DNA of 64,000 nucleotides, taken from assembly GCA_052085365.1 (NCBI GenBank), contig JBQDFP010000011.1, positions 15,291 to 79,290 on the forward strand, read 5' to 3'. Shown one piece after another: positions 53,405-62,858 of this stretch. This stretch comes from Canibacter sp052085365. Lineage in GTDB: Bacteria; Actinomycetota; Actinomycetes; Actinomycetales; Microbacteriaceae. The position numbers and the translations under genes were made by a program. Position 1 is the stretch's first letter. Every line of letters begins with the position of its first letter. The notes under the pieces were generated by a model. That model had not been told where the DNA came from and searched no databases. It saw only the letters and a program-made list of their open reading frames with translations.

Positions 53405-54424
53405 TTAAGCGAGTCGTTCTAAAGCTCGTGTTCCGCGATCATCCTGACATCCTGGACACCAATACAGTTTTCTGGCACCGAATTCTTCAAGTGCAATCGT
53501 GGCGTTACAAACTTTGCACGGCAGCCCTTCACGCTTATATGTCCAGTGTCGATCGTCTCGGTTGTGAAGCGCGAGATCATAATCCCGACCAGTCAGGCCG
53601 TCGATTGTGAGCATTTGCCCCACTCGAATACCGATGTCGAGCAGATGTTTCCAATCGTCCCACAATGAGCGCAATACGCGCGCGTCAACCTTCTTGGCAG
53701 GCACATGCGGGTTTAATCCGGCACGAAACAGCATCTCTGCGCGGTATACATTGCCAATTCCAGCAATGACTGCTTGGTCCATGAGGACAAGCCCGATCGG
53801 GGTTCCCTTTTTCCCAGCACGGGTTAAAAACCGCTCGGCTTCAGCTTCACTGTCGTCATTTGCAGGGTCTGGCCCCAAACGGTTGACTGTCGCCAACATT
53901 TGTTCCTCAGTCTGCACTTCGCACACCGTTGGCCCACGTAGATCGGCACATACGTCATCATTCAGGATTCTCACACGCACTTGCCCGACGGGGTCCGGCG
54001 GGAAGGACTCCAGCGGTTTATCGGTGTCGTGTTCGGCCATGCGCACGCGTGTCACTCTGGGGGCACCAATAGAACTGACGGAATCTTCTGCGTCCGCGTC
54101 GACTGGTTTTCCGCTCATCCCGGTTTGGCCCACGCGAGAAGACTGCGACGTAGACCGGTGGATCATGATCTCTGGATCGACGACAATGTTTCCCGAAAAG
54201 TCCCACGCCCCATAAATACCCAGATGCACTCGCAGCCACAGTTCATGAGAGAACTGCAGAAACATTTGTTTGCCGACAGCTCGAGCATCGATGAGCTCAT
54301 GTCCGCTGAGCAGCTTGGCTCCTTCAACGAATCGACCTTGCGGGCTGCTCAATTCGGGTCGAGTGCCCTGAAAGTTCGCACGGAACTGTCTCGCAATTCG
54401 GTGTACTGAATGTCCTTCAGGCAT
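53405..54424 (-). CDS. Fpg/Nei family DNA glycosylase (Nei2-like)
   Basis: Bifunctional base-excision repair enzyme for oxidised bases. 339 residues: begins MPEGH with the catalytic Pro2 and Glu3, the RVHLGIYGAW strand near residue 65, the H2TH domain with AVIAGIGNVYRAEMLFRAGLNP near residues 218-240, and a zinc finger with C-x2-C...C-x2-C (CKVCNATI, YWCPGCQDD). The PEG-H start and long middle insert match Nei-type enzymes of actinobacteria more than Fpg (which starts PELPE). ATG is three bases after rpiB; translation is probably coupled. Confidence 0.9.
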   Translation of the reverse strand: MPEGHSVHRIARQFRANFQGTRPELSSPQGRFVEGAKLLSGHELIDARAVGKQMFLQFSHELWLRVHLGIYGAWDFSGNIVVDPEIMIHRSTSQSSRVGQTGMSGKPVDADAEDSVSSIGAPRVTRVRMAEHDTDKPLESFPPDPVGQVRVRILNDDVCADLRGPTVCEVQTEEQMLATVNRLGPDPANDDSEAEAERFLTRAGKKGTPIGLVLMDQAVIAGIGNVYRAEMLFRAGLNPHVPAKKVDARVLRSLWDDWKHLLDIGIRVGQMLTIDGLTGRDYDLALHNRDDRHWTYKREGLPCKVCNATIALEEFGARKLYWCPGCQDDRGTRALERLA

Positions 54425-54426
54425 AA

Positions 54427-54927
54427 CTACGCGAGGTGAAAGGGTTGTACACCCTTGCCGTCAATATCGCCGGTCTGTTCATACTCAGCGAGCTGAGTAA
54501 TTCGCCGGACATGCCGATCGTCTCCAGGGAACGACGTTGCCACGAAACGATCGATGAGTTCGATTGCTTCATCACTTGAATGTTGCCGAGCGCCAATAGA
54601 GATAACGTTCGCATTATTGTGCTCACGTGCAAGCTCTGCAGTCGACAGGTTCCAAACAAGCGCAGCCCGAATTCCAGCCACTTTATTTGCTGCAATCTGT
54701 TCGCCATTACCTGACCCGCCGAACACAACGCCTAACGCACTGACACCGTTTCGCTGATCGGTTGCGACCGCTTGAGCTGCGTTGATGCAAAAAGCAGGAT
54801 AGTCATCAAGCGCGTCATACTCCTGAGGACCATGATCCACCACCTCATGGCCAGCATCTCGGAGATGTTTCTGAACGAGTTGACTAAATTCAAGACCCGC
54901 ATGGTCTGTCGCAATATGGATGCGCAA
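54427..54927 (-). CDS. rpiB: Ribose-5-phosphate isomerase B
   Basis: Interconverts ribulose-5-phosphate and ribose-5-phosphate in the pentose phosphate pathway. 166 residues: MRIHIATDHAGLEF at the start, GVVFGGSGNGEQIAANKVAG near residue 66 and AREHNNANVISIGAR near residue 100. The GNGEQ loop carries Glu in place of the Cys used by E. coli RpiB; the mycobacterial enzyme has the same change, so this is normal for actinobacteria. TTG 54927 has AAAGGAG upstream. nei follows immediately. Confidence 0.95.
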   Translation of the reverse strand: MRIHIATDHAGLEFSQLVQKHLRDAGHEVVDHGPQEYDALDDYPAFCINAAQAVATDQRNGVSALGVVFGGSGNGEQIAANKVAGIRAALVWNLSTAELAREHNNANVISIGARQHSSDEAIELIDRFVATSFPGDDRHVRRITQLAEYEQTGDIDGKGVQPFHLA

Positions 54928-54979
54928 AAGGGCTCCTTTGGAAGCTGTATAACGAACGAGAGCGTAGGAAGATTATGGA

Positions 54980-55615
54980 CTAGAACTGGGGGCCGACGTT
55001 TCGACTTCGTTTCAGCTCGTAAAAGCCGTCCACACTCGCAGCCGCAACCACGCCGTCAAATAAGCGAAGCGCTGCGTCACCTGTCGGCGCGGGGGTCACC
55101 ACGGGGCCAAAGAACGCAACCCCATCGATAGCAATGATTGGAATACCGACGTCTTTTCCAACCAAGTCAAGCGCCCGTTCGGTGCTTGCATTTAGCTCGT
55201 TATAGAGACCATCTTCGGGATGATCTGCAGATTCAGGATCTGCGGCTACCGAGAGCTCAGACGACAAACCAACGGATTCAAGACTCTCAGCAATAATGTC
55301 ATCGATATCTTCGCGCGCTCCCGGATGGATACGAGTACCAATTTCTGTGTAGAGCTTCCCTACGACGTCTTCACCGTGCTCTTGACGTGCCTGTTCAATG
55401 ACCCGAAGTGCTCGAAGGCCACGAGCATGCCCATCACGGTGGCGATCTGACATATCGCGGTCCTTGTTGAGAATGGCCAGACTAAACGGATGCCACTCGA
55501 TGTTAAATCCCCGGACTGCTGCAACTTCCGTGATCCACCGGCTGGTCATCCAGCACCATGGGCAGACCGGGTCAAACCAAAACTCAACTGACTTCGGATT
55601 CACATTTTCAACCAT
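54980..55615 (-). CDS. DsbA-like CPWC protein, mycothiol-dependent nitroreductase (Rv2466c) family
   Basis: Thioredoxin-fold protein. 211 residues with VEFWFDPVCPWCWMTSRW near residues 10-27 (active-site CPWC) and a DsbA-type helical insertion; cis-Pro segment GIPIIAI near residue 163 and FFGPVVTPAPTG near residue 172. This matches the Rv2466c family, a mycothiol-dependent reductase in Mycobacterium. Mycothiol use is inferred from family and phylum. ATG 55615 has no Shine-Dalgarno; TACGCT stands exactly six bases upstream. Confidence 0.85.
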   Translation of the reverse strand: MVENVNPKSVEFWFDPVCPWCWMTSRWITEVAAVRGFNIEWHPFSLAILNKDRDMSDRHRDGHARGLRALRVIEQARQEHGEDVVGKLYTEIGTRIHPGAREDIDDIIAESLESVGLSSELSVAADPESADHPEDGLYNELNASTERALDLVGKDVGIPIIAIDGVAFFGPVVTPAPTGDAALRLFDGVVAAASVDGFYELKRSRNVGPQF

Positions 55616-55621
55616 GATCCA

Positions 55622-55627
55622 AGCGTA
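55622..55627 (-). promoter_or_regulatory. -10 hexamer TACGCT, CPWC protein (leaderless pattern)
   Basis: TACGCT, six bases, then ATG 55615. Likely promoter for this gene and perhaps rpiB and nei downstream. Confidence 0.5.
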
Positions 55628-55861
55628 GCGCGAGGCTCTGATAATTGACAGATGCCGTCAAACACCTCTGCAAGATAAGGAAATAGTTTCGGCGCGAAGG
55701 ACTTTGAGATTCACCTGAAAGCCGTTCCTGCCAGTAGAGCAACGGGAGTAGGCTAGCCATACTGCTGCTTTGACCGCAGCGCATTTCGAAACAGAAGAAT
55801 CCCACTGAGCTTTCTACACTGTCACCATCGAATACGCATCCTCGGTACGAACGGAGATTTC

Positions 55862-58450
55862 ATGCCCGGCACTAATCTGACGCGCACAGAGGCACGCGAA
55901 CGCGCCGCCATCATTCAAACTCACCATTATGACGTCGAACTTGATTTAACTCAGGGGCCGAAAATATTCACTGCGGCAACCACTGTCACGTTCGATGCGA
56001 CAACCCCCGGTGAAAGCACCTTCATTGATCTCATCGCTGATCATGTACGAAGTATTGAACTTAACGGCGAATCTCTCGACCCGGCAGAGTATTTCTCAGA
56101 TTCACGCATCACTCTGCCAAACCTGCAGTCAACAAACACGCTCACGGTCCTCAGCGATCAGGCGTATACGAACACCGGCGAAGGACTGCATCGCTTTGTC
56201 GACCCCGTGGACGGAGAAATTTACCTCTATTCACAGTTCGAGGTTCCGGACTCGCGCCGCATGTACCCCGTCTTCGAACAGCCGGATCTCAAAGCGACGT
56301 TCACGTTCACTGTCACTGCGCCAGCACGTTGGAAGGTTGTGAGTAACCAGCCCACCCCAGATCCGACGCCTTCGGGGTATGCGGGTGATCACTCCGATCG
56401 TCCCGGCGAGGAGATCGCTACCTGGAAATTCGGACCAACACCGATCATGTCGAGTTACATAACTGCACTCGTATGCGGCCCTTACGCCGAGGCACGCTCG
56501 CAGCTGACCTCGCTGGACGGCCGCACGATTCCACTTGGTGTGTTCTGCCGGGAGTCGCTGTTCGAATACCTCGATGCTGATTATATTTTTGAGAAGACTC
56601 GTCAAGGTTTCGAATTTTTCGAGAAAGAGTTCAACTACCCGTATCCTTTCGACAAGTACGACCAGCTTTTTGTCCCCGAATTCAACATGGGTGCGATGGA
56701 AAATATTGGTGCGGTCACTCACACTGAGGCGTACGTGTTTCGTGGACAGGTCACTGACGCAATGCGTGAGCGTCGTGTCGTAACCATCTTGCATGAACTC
56801 GCCCACATGTGGTTTGGCGACCTGGTGACCATGAAGTGGTGGAATGACCTGTGGTTGAACGAGTCGTTTGCAGAATTCATGTCCACTCTCGCGACAGCAG
56901 AAGCGACGGAGTGGACCGACTGTTGGACGACATTCGCTGCGAGCGAGAAGACCTGGGCATATCGACAAGATCAGTTACCTTCAACGCACCCGATTGTTGC
57001 AGAGATTCGCGACCTCGACGATATACTCGCAAATTTCGACGGCATAACCTACGCAAAGGGCGCCTCTGTGCTGAAAGCACTCGTCGCCTATGTTGGGCGG
57101 GACGCGTTCATGCGTGGAGTCCACGCATACTTTATGAAGCATGCCTACAAAAATACTGAGCTATCTGATCTGATTACCGAGCTTGAAACTGCCGGAGGCA
57201 GAGACCTCACTGATTGGATTAACCGATGGCTCACCACTGCCGGGGTGAACACCCTCCGTGCAGAGTTCGACCTTGCGCCCGACGGCACTTATTCACAGTT
57301 CGCGATTCGACAGACCGCGACTCATGAATACCCCACTTTACGTCCGCACCGCATTGCTATCGGCAGCTATAACCTTGAGAACGGGAAACTCGTTCGGACC
57401 TCTCGTATTGAAGTCGACATCGCGGCAGAAGCTATCTCTGAAATTTCAGAACTCGTTGGTCAACAACAGCCTGACCTCTTGTTAATCAATGACGATGATC
57501 TTTCGTACGCCAAGATCCGTCTCGACAACCGCTCAATGGAAACCGTCACCGACCATTTGCGGGATATCGATGACTCGCTCACACGTACCCTGCTCTGGGG
57601 CGCCCTGTGGGATCAAACCCGAGACGGCGAACTCGCTGCGTCAAAATTCATAGATATGGTCGATCTACATCTCGGTCGGGAAGACGCCTCTACCACGCTT
57701 CGGACAGTGCTTTCGCAGGTACGTAGCTGTGCGCAGCTGTATGTTGACCAAGCTCAACGCGACACAGAGTCGGTGCGAACCGCCGATGTGCTGTGGAAAC
57801 TTGCCGCTCAAGCTCAGCCCGGTTCAGACGCGCAATTCCAGTTCGTCACTGCATTCGCGGGACTTGCACAAACTCAAGAACAACTCGGGCGCGTGCAGGG
57901 TCTCTACACTGGCGGCAGCAGCCTTGAAGGCCTCACCGTTGACCAAGATTTGAAGTGGGTCTTGCTCGCATCATTGGCCGCGGGAAACCGTGCCACGGGA
58001 AGCGACATTGAAACTGAACTTGCTCACGATGACACGGCCAGTGGCCGTCAAGCCGCGGCACGAGCTCGAGCAGCGATTGCCACTCCCGAGGCGAAACTTG
58101 CGGCGTGGAAGTCAGCGTTTGAAGATTCAAGCGCGCCCAACCTCATCGTGCGCTACACGGGAATTGGGTTCTCCCAGGTCCACGACCCTTCACTGCTTGT
58201 CCCCTTCGTTGAGCCATACTTCGCCTCACTTCGAAACGTATGGGAAACACGTAGTTACGCAATTACCGAAGAACTTGTTGAAGGGTTCTTCCCATTAGAG
58301 CTCGCAAATACAGAGATACGTGACAAAGCTGAGGCATGGCTGTCAACAAATGCTGACGCACCCGCACCGCTGCGCCGTATGATCGTCGAAAGTCTTGCCG
58401 GGGTCGAGCGTGCGCTTATCGCTCAGCAGACTGATAATAACGCTCGCTAG
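55862..58450 (+). CDS. pepN: Aminopeptidase N
   Basis: M1-family zinc exopeptidase removing N-terminal residues from peptides. 862 residues: GAMEN near residue 278 (substrate amino group), HELAHMWFGDLVTMKWWNDL near residue 311 (HExxH zinc site) and NESFAEF with the third ligand Glu. The C-terminal ERAP1-like helical domain is complete. ATG 55862 has CGGAG at five bases. A TTGACC at 55775 and a TACACT at 55816 are possible promoter parts but not well spaced. pepN, mscS and glbO lie in that order with small gaps, a known actinobacterial arrangement. Confidence 0.96.
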   Translation: MPGTNLTRTEARERAAIIQTHHYDVELDLTQGPKIFTAATTVTFDATTPGESTFIDLIADHVRSIELNGESLDPAEYFSDSRITLPNLQSTNTLTVLSDQAYTNTGEGLHRFVDPVDGEIYLYSQFEVPDSRRMYPVFEQPDLKATFTFTVTAPARWKVVSNQPTPDPTPSGYAGDHSDRPGEEIATWKFGPTPIMSSYITALVCGPYAEARSQLTSLDGRTIPLGVFCRESLFEYLDADYIFEKTRQGFEFFEKEFNYPYPFDKYDQLFVPEFNMGAMENIGAVTHTEAYVFRGQVTDAMRERRVVTILHELAHMWFGDLVTMKWWNDLWLNESFAEFMSTLATAEATEWTDCWTTFAASEKTWAYRQDQLPSTHPIVAEIRDLDDILANFDGITYAKGASVLKALVAYVGRDAFMRGVHAYFMKHAYKNTELSDLITELETAGGRDLTDWINRWLTTAGVNTLRAEFDLAPDGTYSQFAIRQTATHEYPTLRPHRIAIGSYNLENGKLVRTSRIEVDIAAEAISEISELVGQQQPDLLLINDDDLSYAKIRLDNRSMETVTDHLRDIDDSLTRTLLWGALWDQTRDGELAASKFIDMVDLHLGREDASTTLRTVLSQVRSCAQLYVDQAQRDTESVRTADVLWKLAAQAQPGSDAQFQFVTAFAGLAQTQEQLGRVQGLYTGGSSLEGLTVDQDLKWVLLASLAAGNRATGSDIETELAHDDTASGRQAAARARAAIATPEAKLAAWKSAFEDSSAPNLIVRYTGIGFSQVHDPSLLVPFVEPYFASLRNVWETRSYAITEELVEGFFPLELANTEIRDKAEAWLSTNADAPAPLRRMIVESLAGVERALIAQQTDNNAR

Positions 58451-58495
58451 GGTTTCACGTAGATGAAATCTCCCGCAAGCCACGAAGGAGGATGA

Positions 58496-59386
58496 ATGGC
58501 TGACGTGTGGCATTGGATCGTGAATTTCATGCGCGAAAACGAACACGCATGGCGCATCCTGCTGATTGTGGTCGTTTCATTCGTGATCGGCTGGGTACTG
58601 CGTTACCTGATTAAACGAGGCGTAGATCACTTTGTCTACGGGGTAAAAAAGAAGCAACAGACAGATTCGACCCAAGAGATTTCTACTTCGGGTGTAATCC
58701 GTGAACGTGCGATTCAACGCACCCGCACGCTGGGTGCCATCGGGCGAAGCATTGTCACCTGGCTTGTGGTTTTTATCTGCCTCGTGCTGGTGTTGAACGA
58801 GGTTGGTATTGACCTGACCGCTATCCTCGCGTCAGCAGGTTTCATCGGCGCTGCGCTCGCATTTGGTGCGCAAAACATCGTCAAAGACGTGCTCAACGGC
58901 ATATTTATGGTGTTCGAGGATCAACTCGGGGTCGGTGATTACATCACCGTCGGAGAAGTTGAGGGAACCGTTGAAGATGTTGGTATCCGTATTACTCAGC
59001 TTCGATCAATTGATGGCACACTATGGTTCGTTCGAAACGGTGAAATTCTCTCGCTCGGCAACATGTCTCAAGGCTTTAGCGAAGCAATTGTTGATGTCAC
59101 CTTCGACACCGGACAGGATTTGAGTCAAGTCCAGACAGTCATGCTCGAATCTGCTCAAAAGGTTATCAAGTCGCCTGACTATCGTCGCAAGATCACCGGC
59201 ACCCCGGATCTCTGGGGCCTCCAAACAATTCACGGCGACCGTGCAACCTTCCGATTCACGTTGCGTACACGTCCCGAGGCACACTGGGGTGTCCAGCGCG
59301 CTATCCGCCGGCAAATCCTCGAAGACTTTGAAGCACAGGGCATTAAACTCGCGAACCAGCTGCCAGACATCCCATTCACACCCTAA
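58496..59386 (+). CDS. MscS family mechanosensitive channel
   Basis: Small-conductance channel releasing osmolytes on hypo-osmotic shock. 296 residues: first helix at about 20-40, second at about 83-103, pore helix with ILASAGFIGAALAFGAQNIVKDVLNG near residues 110-136 (Gly/Ala packing typical of MscS TM3), then the beta domain with VGDYITVGEVEGTVEDVGIRITQLR near residue 145, and a C-terminal domain. GAAGGAGG before the ATG. It sits 45 bases after pepN and 14 bases before glbO. Confidence 0.93.
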   Translation: MADVWHWIVNFMRENEHAWRILLIVVVSFVIGWVLRYLIKRGVDHFVYGVKKKQQTDSTQEISTSGVIRERAIQRTRTLGAIGRSIVTWLVVFICLVLVLNEVGIDLTAILASAGFIGAALAFGAQNIVKDVLNGIFMVFEDQLGVGDYITVGEVEGTVEDVGIRITQLRSIDGTLWFVRNGEILSLGNMSQGFSEAIVDVTFDTGQDLSQVQTVMLESAQKVIKSPDYRRKITGTPDLWGLQTIHGDRATFRFTLRTRPEAHWGVQRAIRRQILEDFEAQGIKLANQLPDIPFTP

Positions 59387-59400
59387 GAAAGGCACCGCAC

Positions 59401-59838
59401 GTGGAACCCTCTACTCCTAGGCAAGGTTTACCGATCCAAAACTTTGCTGCCAGTGGCGCAGTTGGAGAAACTCTGTGGTCACAGGTTGGCGGGACTGACA
59501 CCTTTGATCAACTCGTTCGATCCTTCTACGAGCGCGTCAAAACTGACGATATTCTTGGACCGATGTATCCACAAGATGATTGGGAAGGCGCTATTTGGCG
59601 CCTCCGCACATTCCTGGAACAGTACTGGGGTGGACCGACAACGTATTCCGATCATCGCGGGCACCCGCGCCTCCGGCTGCGTCACCAAGCGTTTGCGGTT
59701 ACCCCGGCAGCCAGGGACCGTTGGCTCGAACACATGAACGCCGCACTCGACGATGTTGAGCTACCACCCATGCACGATACGGCATTCCGCGACTACATTG
59801 CACGTGCTGCGAGCATGCTTGTAAACCGAATGGAATAA
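59401..59838 (+). CDS. glbO: Group II truncated hemoglobin (GlbO-like)
   Basis: Oxygen-binding or oxygen-chemistry globin. 145 residues with LVRSFYERV near residue 38 (Tyr B10), FLEQYWGGPTTYS near residue 71, and GHPRLRLRHQAF near residue 85 containing the proximal histidine. Closest by pattern to mycobacterial GlbO. The start is GTG 59401 with AAGAAAGG upstream. In mycobacteria GlbO is linked to respiration under low oxygen; here cydABDC is nearby in the window but not in the operon. Confidence 0.93.
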   Translation: MEPSTPRQGLPIQNFAASGAVGETLWSQVGGTDTFDQLVRSFYERVKTDDILGPMYPQDDWEGAIWRLRTFLEQYWGGPTTYSDHRGHPRLRLRHQAFAVTPAARDRWLEHMNAALDDVELPPMHDTAFRDYIARAASMLVNRME

Positions 59839-59892
59839 GCACTGGACTCATGTTAAAAACACTGCTGTTCCTCGTGTAATCTTGAGGGGTAT

Positions 59893-59965
59893 GCCCCCGT
59901 AGCTCAATGGATAGAGCATCGGCCTTCTAATCCGACGGTTGCGCGTTCGAGTCGCGCCGGGGGCA
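59893..59965 (+). tRNA. tRNA-Arg (anticodon TCT)
   Basis: 73 bases fold as a cloverleaf: acceptor GCCCCCG/CGGGGGC, D-stem GCTC/GAGC, anticodon loop CTTCTAA with TCT, T-arm GCGCG-TTCGAGT-CGCGC. Decodes AGA. The top pair of the anticodon stem (C-T) is not Watson-Crick, as in some tRNA-Arg. CCA is not encoded. Confidence 0.95.
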
Positions 59966-60087
59966 CAAAGCGCCTGTAATCACAACGATCTACGGCAACG
60001 ATTCTGACCCGTATAGCTGCAAAGGAAGACAGCAGTGTATATCGGGGAAGAACACGCTCACGATCAACGAAAGGGTAGGATCATCGT

Positions 60088-61020
60088 TTGATTCAGGAAG
60101 CCTCACGGCAAGGTAAACCGCGACGCTCGGCGCCACAACATGTGCCCATACAGTATGCACTCGGCGCGCTCATTCTCGTCTTTATCGGATCCATAGGAGT
60201 GCAGTCTTCGTCCGCGTTATCGATTGGTTTGTTTTCAAGCTTGGGTCCAGTCGGCACGAGCGGGGGTCGGATGATCGTTGCCGCAATTATCTTGCTCATC
60301 GTTTTTCGGCCCCAAATATTTGGACGCTCACGCGCGGAGTGGATCGGCATCGCAGCCTACGGGGTCTCGATTGCGATGATGAACCTCTTTTTATATCTCT
60401 CAATTGACCGAATCCCGCTCGGCATCGCCACTACTATCGACTTCCTCGGGCCGTGCGTCGTAGTCCTTCTGTCTTCCCGACGCGCAAGAGAATGGATCCT
60501 CGCCATATTTGCACTGGCAGGAGTGTCACTTATTACGGGGTTCGGCGGAAACATCAATTTTTGGGGCGTATTTTTCGCGGTCTGCGCCGGTACATTTTTT
60601 GGCCTCTACACCTATATTGCCCCGAAGATCGGCTCTTCTCAGGGTGGGGTGAAAGATCTCGCCCTGTCAGTGACGATCGCAGCACTCATCTTGGCACCAG
60701 CAGGTGTGCCAACGCTTATCTCCGCGGCCAAAATCGAGTGGCTGACCCTGATCATCATTGCAATCCTGGGCACTGCTGTGCCATTTTTTGTGGATACTCT
60801 CGCCGGCAAAATTTCTTCCGCCGGCCTCATTGGCATTTTCTTTGCGTTTGATCCAACCCTCGGCACTATTGTGGGCGCAGTGTTCCTCGACCAGGCTCTC
60901 ACCACCACCGCCATTATTGGTATCGTGCTCGTCATTGTGGCTGGTGCTGGGATTGTGTGGAGCGCGTCACGGCACGTACCCGAAGCAGACTTCCCGGATG
61001 CCACTGAAGTGATTCGCTAA
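60088..61020 (+). CDS. EamA/RhtA-type transporter
   Basis: 310 residues with ten predicted membrane helices and the EamA duplication (two blocks of five): first helix near 24-44, conserved GPVGTSGGRMI near residue 55, IPLGIATTIDFLGP near residue 112 and the second repeat from about residue 165. It resembles the RhtA (threonine/homoserine efflux) branch; substrate cannot be assigned. The TTG start at 60088 is supported by AGGGTAGGA upstream; a GTG further in (60142) is an alternative. Confidence 0.85.
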   Translation: MIQEASRQGKPRRSAPQHVPIQYALGALILVFIGSIGVQSSSALSIGLFSSLGPVGTSGGRMIVAAIILLIVFRPQIFGRSRAEWIGIAAYGVSIAMMNLFLYLSIDRIPLGIATTIDFLGPCVVVLLSSRRAREWILAIFALAGVSLITGFGGNINFWGVFFAVCAGTFFGLYTYIAPKIGSSQGGVKDLALSVTIAALILAPAGVPTLISAAKIEWLTLIIIAILGTAVPFFVDTLAGKISSAGLIGIFFAFDPTLGTIVGAVFLDQALTTTAIIGIVLVIVAGAGIVWSASRHVPEADFPDATEVIR

Positions 61021-61066
61021 ACCATGAAGGTACCAGCAAGCTACGCCGAGCATCGCGCACACGGGA

Positions 61067-61072
61067 TAGGCT
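61067..61072 (+). promoter_or_regulatory. -10 hexamer TAGGCT, MFS gene (leaderless pattern)
   Basis: TAGGCT, six bases, then GTG 61079; no Shine-Dalgarno. Confidence 0.5.
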
Positions 61073-61078
61073 GATCAC

Positions 61079-62272
61079 GTGCCAAAACAACGACTCCCGA
61101 TGGAAATCTGGGCACTTATAGCTGGTGCGTTCAGCGTTGCCCTTGGCTATGGCGTTGTGGCTCCTGCGCTCCCCCAGCTAGCTCATTCATTCAATGTGAG
61201 CTTTACTGCAGCCAGCGGTATCGTGAGTGCGTTCGCCCTCATGCGTCTGTTGTTCGCCCCTGCAGCGGGTTGGATTGTGCAACGGCTTGGCGAACGACTC
61301 ACGTATATGACAGGTATCCTCATTGTTGCCGCATCGACTGGCGCGTGTGCAATTGCTGCGACCTTCGGGCAGCTCCTCATTCTGCGTGGATTGGGCGGAG
61401 TTGGCTCGGTTATGTTCAGCGTGGCAACCTCCGGCCTGCTCATTAGGCTTGCTCCGGTCTCTGAACGTGGACGGGTCTCAAGCCTCAACGCAGCAGGGTT
61501 CCTTCTCGGCAATCTCCTCGGTCCAGTGATGGGAGGAGTCGTCGCAGGGTTCGGCCTACGTGCACCCTTTGTTTTATACTTCTTCACACTCATTATTGCC
61601 TGCGCAATTGTCGGCCTGAGTTTGCGTAATAGTTCGATCGGTGGGCGCCCAAATCCGAACCGTGAACGAACCGAACTGATTCGGTTGCCAGAAGCACTCC
61701 AGTTCTCTCAGTACCGGGCCGCACTCATCACTTTTTTCACCACGGGTTGGTCCTCCTTTGGTGTGCGGGTTGCAACCGTGCCGCTCTTTATTGGAGCGAT
61801 CACTCACGATCCCAGTGCAGCGGCATGGGTGCTCGCCGGCTACGCCGCAGGAAACGCGATTTTTATTCTTCCGTCGGGGCGATGGAACGACCGGTTCGGC
61901 CGTAAACCTCTCATGGTGGTAGGCGGCATTGTGGGAGCAGTTGGCTTTATACTTTTGCCACAAACAAACGAAATTTGGTTTGCGATTCTAGTTATGGCAC
62001 TCACAGGTGCAGGCTCTGCTTTTACAAACCCTGCCCAGCAGGCAACACTTGCAGATGTTGTGGGCTACCGTAACGGCGGTCAGGTGATCTCGACGGCGCA
62101 AATGGCGCAGGACTTAGGCGGGGTGCTCGGCCCACTCGTCGTAGGCCTCGTTGTTGATTCTGCCGGGTTCAGCACCGCCTTCATCGCTACAGGAGCACTT
62201 ATGCTACTCACGGCAGGTATTTGGTTATTCACTCCGGATTCGCGATGCCTCAATAAAGCAGACGGTCTCTAG
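61079..62272 (+). CDS. MFS transporter
   Basis: 397 residues with twelve predicted helices. Seen: YGVVAPALPQLAHSFNV near residue 22, FAPAAGWIVQRLGERLTY near residue 60 (motif-A type loop), a central loop near residues 185-210, RWNDRFGRKPLMV near residue 270 (motif A of the second half) and the last helix near 375. It resembles drug- or sugar-efflux MFS members; the substrate cannot be assigned. The last 10 residues are hydrophilic. GTG 61079, with TAGGCT six bases before it. Convergent with def, 19 bases apart. Confidence 0.85.
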   Translation: MPKQRLPMEIWALIAGAFSVALGYGVVAPALPQLAHSFNVSFTAASGIVSAFALMRLLFAPAAGWIVQRLGERLTYMTGILIVAASTGACAIAATFGQLLILRGLGGVGSVMFSVATSGLLIRLAPVSERGRVSSLNAAGFLLGNLLGPVMGGVVAGFGLRAPFVLYFFTLIIACAIVGLSLRNSSIGGRPNPNRERTELIRLPEALQFSQYRAALITFFTTGWSSFGVRVATVPLFIGAITHDPSAAAWVLAGYAAGNAIFILPSGRWNDRFGRKPLMVVGGIVGAVGFILLPQTNEIWFAILVMALTGAGSAFTNPAQQATLADVVGYRNGGQVISTAQMAQDLGGVLGPLVVGLVVDSAGFSTAFIATGALMLLTAGIWLFTPDSRCLNKADGL

Positions 62273-62291
62273 GCACTGATCAGGTGCTGTC

Positions 62292-62858
62292 TCATGAGCT
62301 TTCGAGATCATCAACGCCGGGTAGCCAACTGAGTCCAGGCACTCCCCAATTATTTTTCCGTTTTGCTTTTTGGGCACCTTTATTCTCCGGGTGGATCAAC
62401 CGGTCAACATATAAAATTCCATTCAGATGATCGAATTCGTGCTGCAAGATTCTCGCGAACCAGCCAGATGTTTCAATCTCGAACGGATTACCGTCGATGT
62501 CGTGCGCTTTTAAGAGAGCCCGTGGACTACGACGTAAAGCGAAGCGTTCGCCCGGGAAGGATAAACATCCTTCAGCTTCGTCTTCCTCGGGGAGTCCGGG
62601 CTCGAGGGGCGCAATCCAAAGCTCAGGGTTTATCGCGACTCCACGCGCCGGTGCATCTTCTTGGTCCGCATAGTCCCAAATAAACAGTCGCTTGCCGACT
62701 CCGACCTGAGGCCCTGCAAGGCCGACGCCAGGTGCTTGTTCGTTCGTTTCGAACATATCGTCAACCAGTTTGTGCAGTTGTGTGTCAAACTCGGTTATGG
62801 GTGCTGCAACGCGGTGCAACACTGGTTCACCGCTGATGAAGATTGGGAGTATTGCCAT
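62292..62858 (-). CDS. def: Peptide deformylase
   Basis: Removes the formyl group from nascent proteins. 188 residues with the three motifs: GVGLAGPQVGVG near residue 46, EGCLSFPGE near residue 96 and QHEFDHLNG near residue 139 (metal ligands Cys and two His). ATG 62858 has no Shine-Dalgarno but TACACT exactly six bases upstream, so the message is probably leaderless. A possible small gene overlaps its 5' end in another frame. Confidence 0.96.
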   Translation of the reverse strand: MAILPIFISGEPVLHRVAAPITEFDTQLHKLVDDMFETNEQAPGVGLAGPQVGVGKRLFIWDYADQEDAPARGVAINPELWIAPLEPGLPEEDEAEGCLSFPGERFALRRSPRALLKAHDIDGNPFEIETSGWFARILQHEFDHLNGILYVDRLIHPENKGAQKAKRKNNWGVPGLSWLPGVDDLESS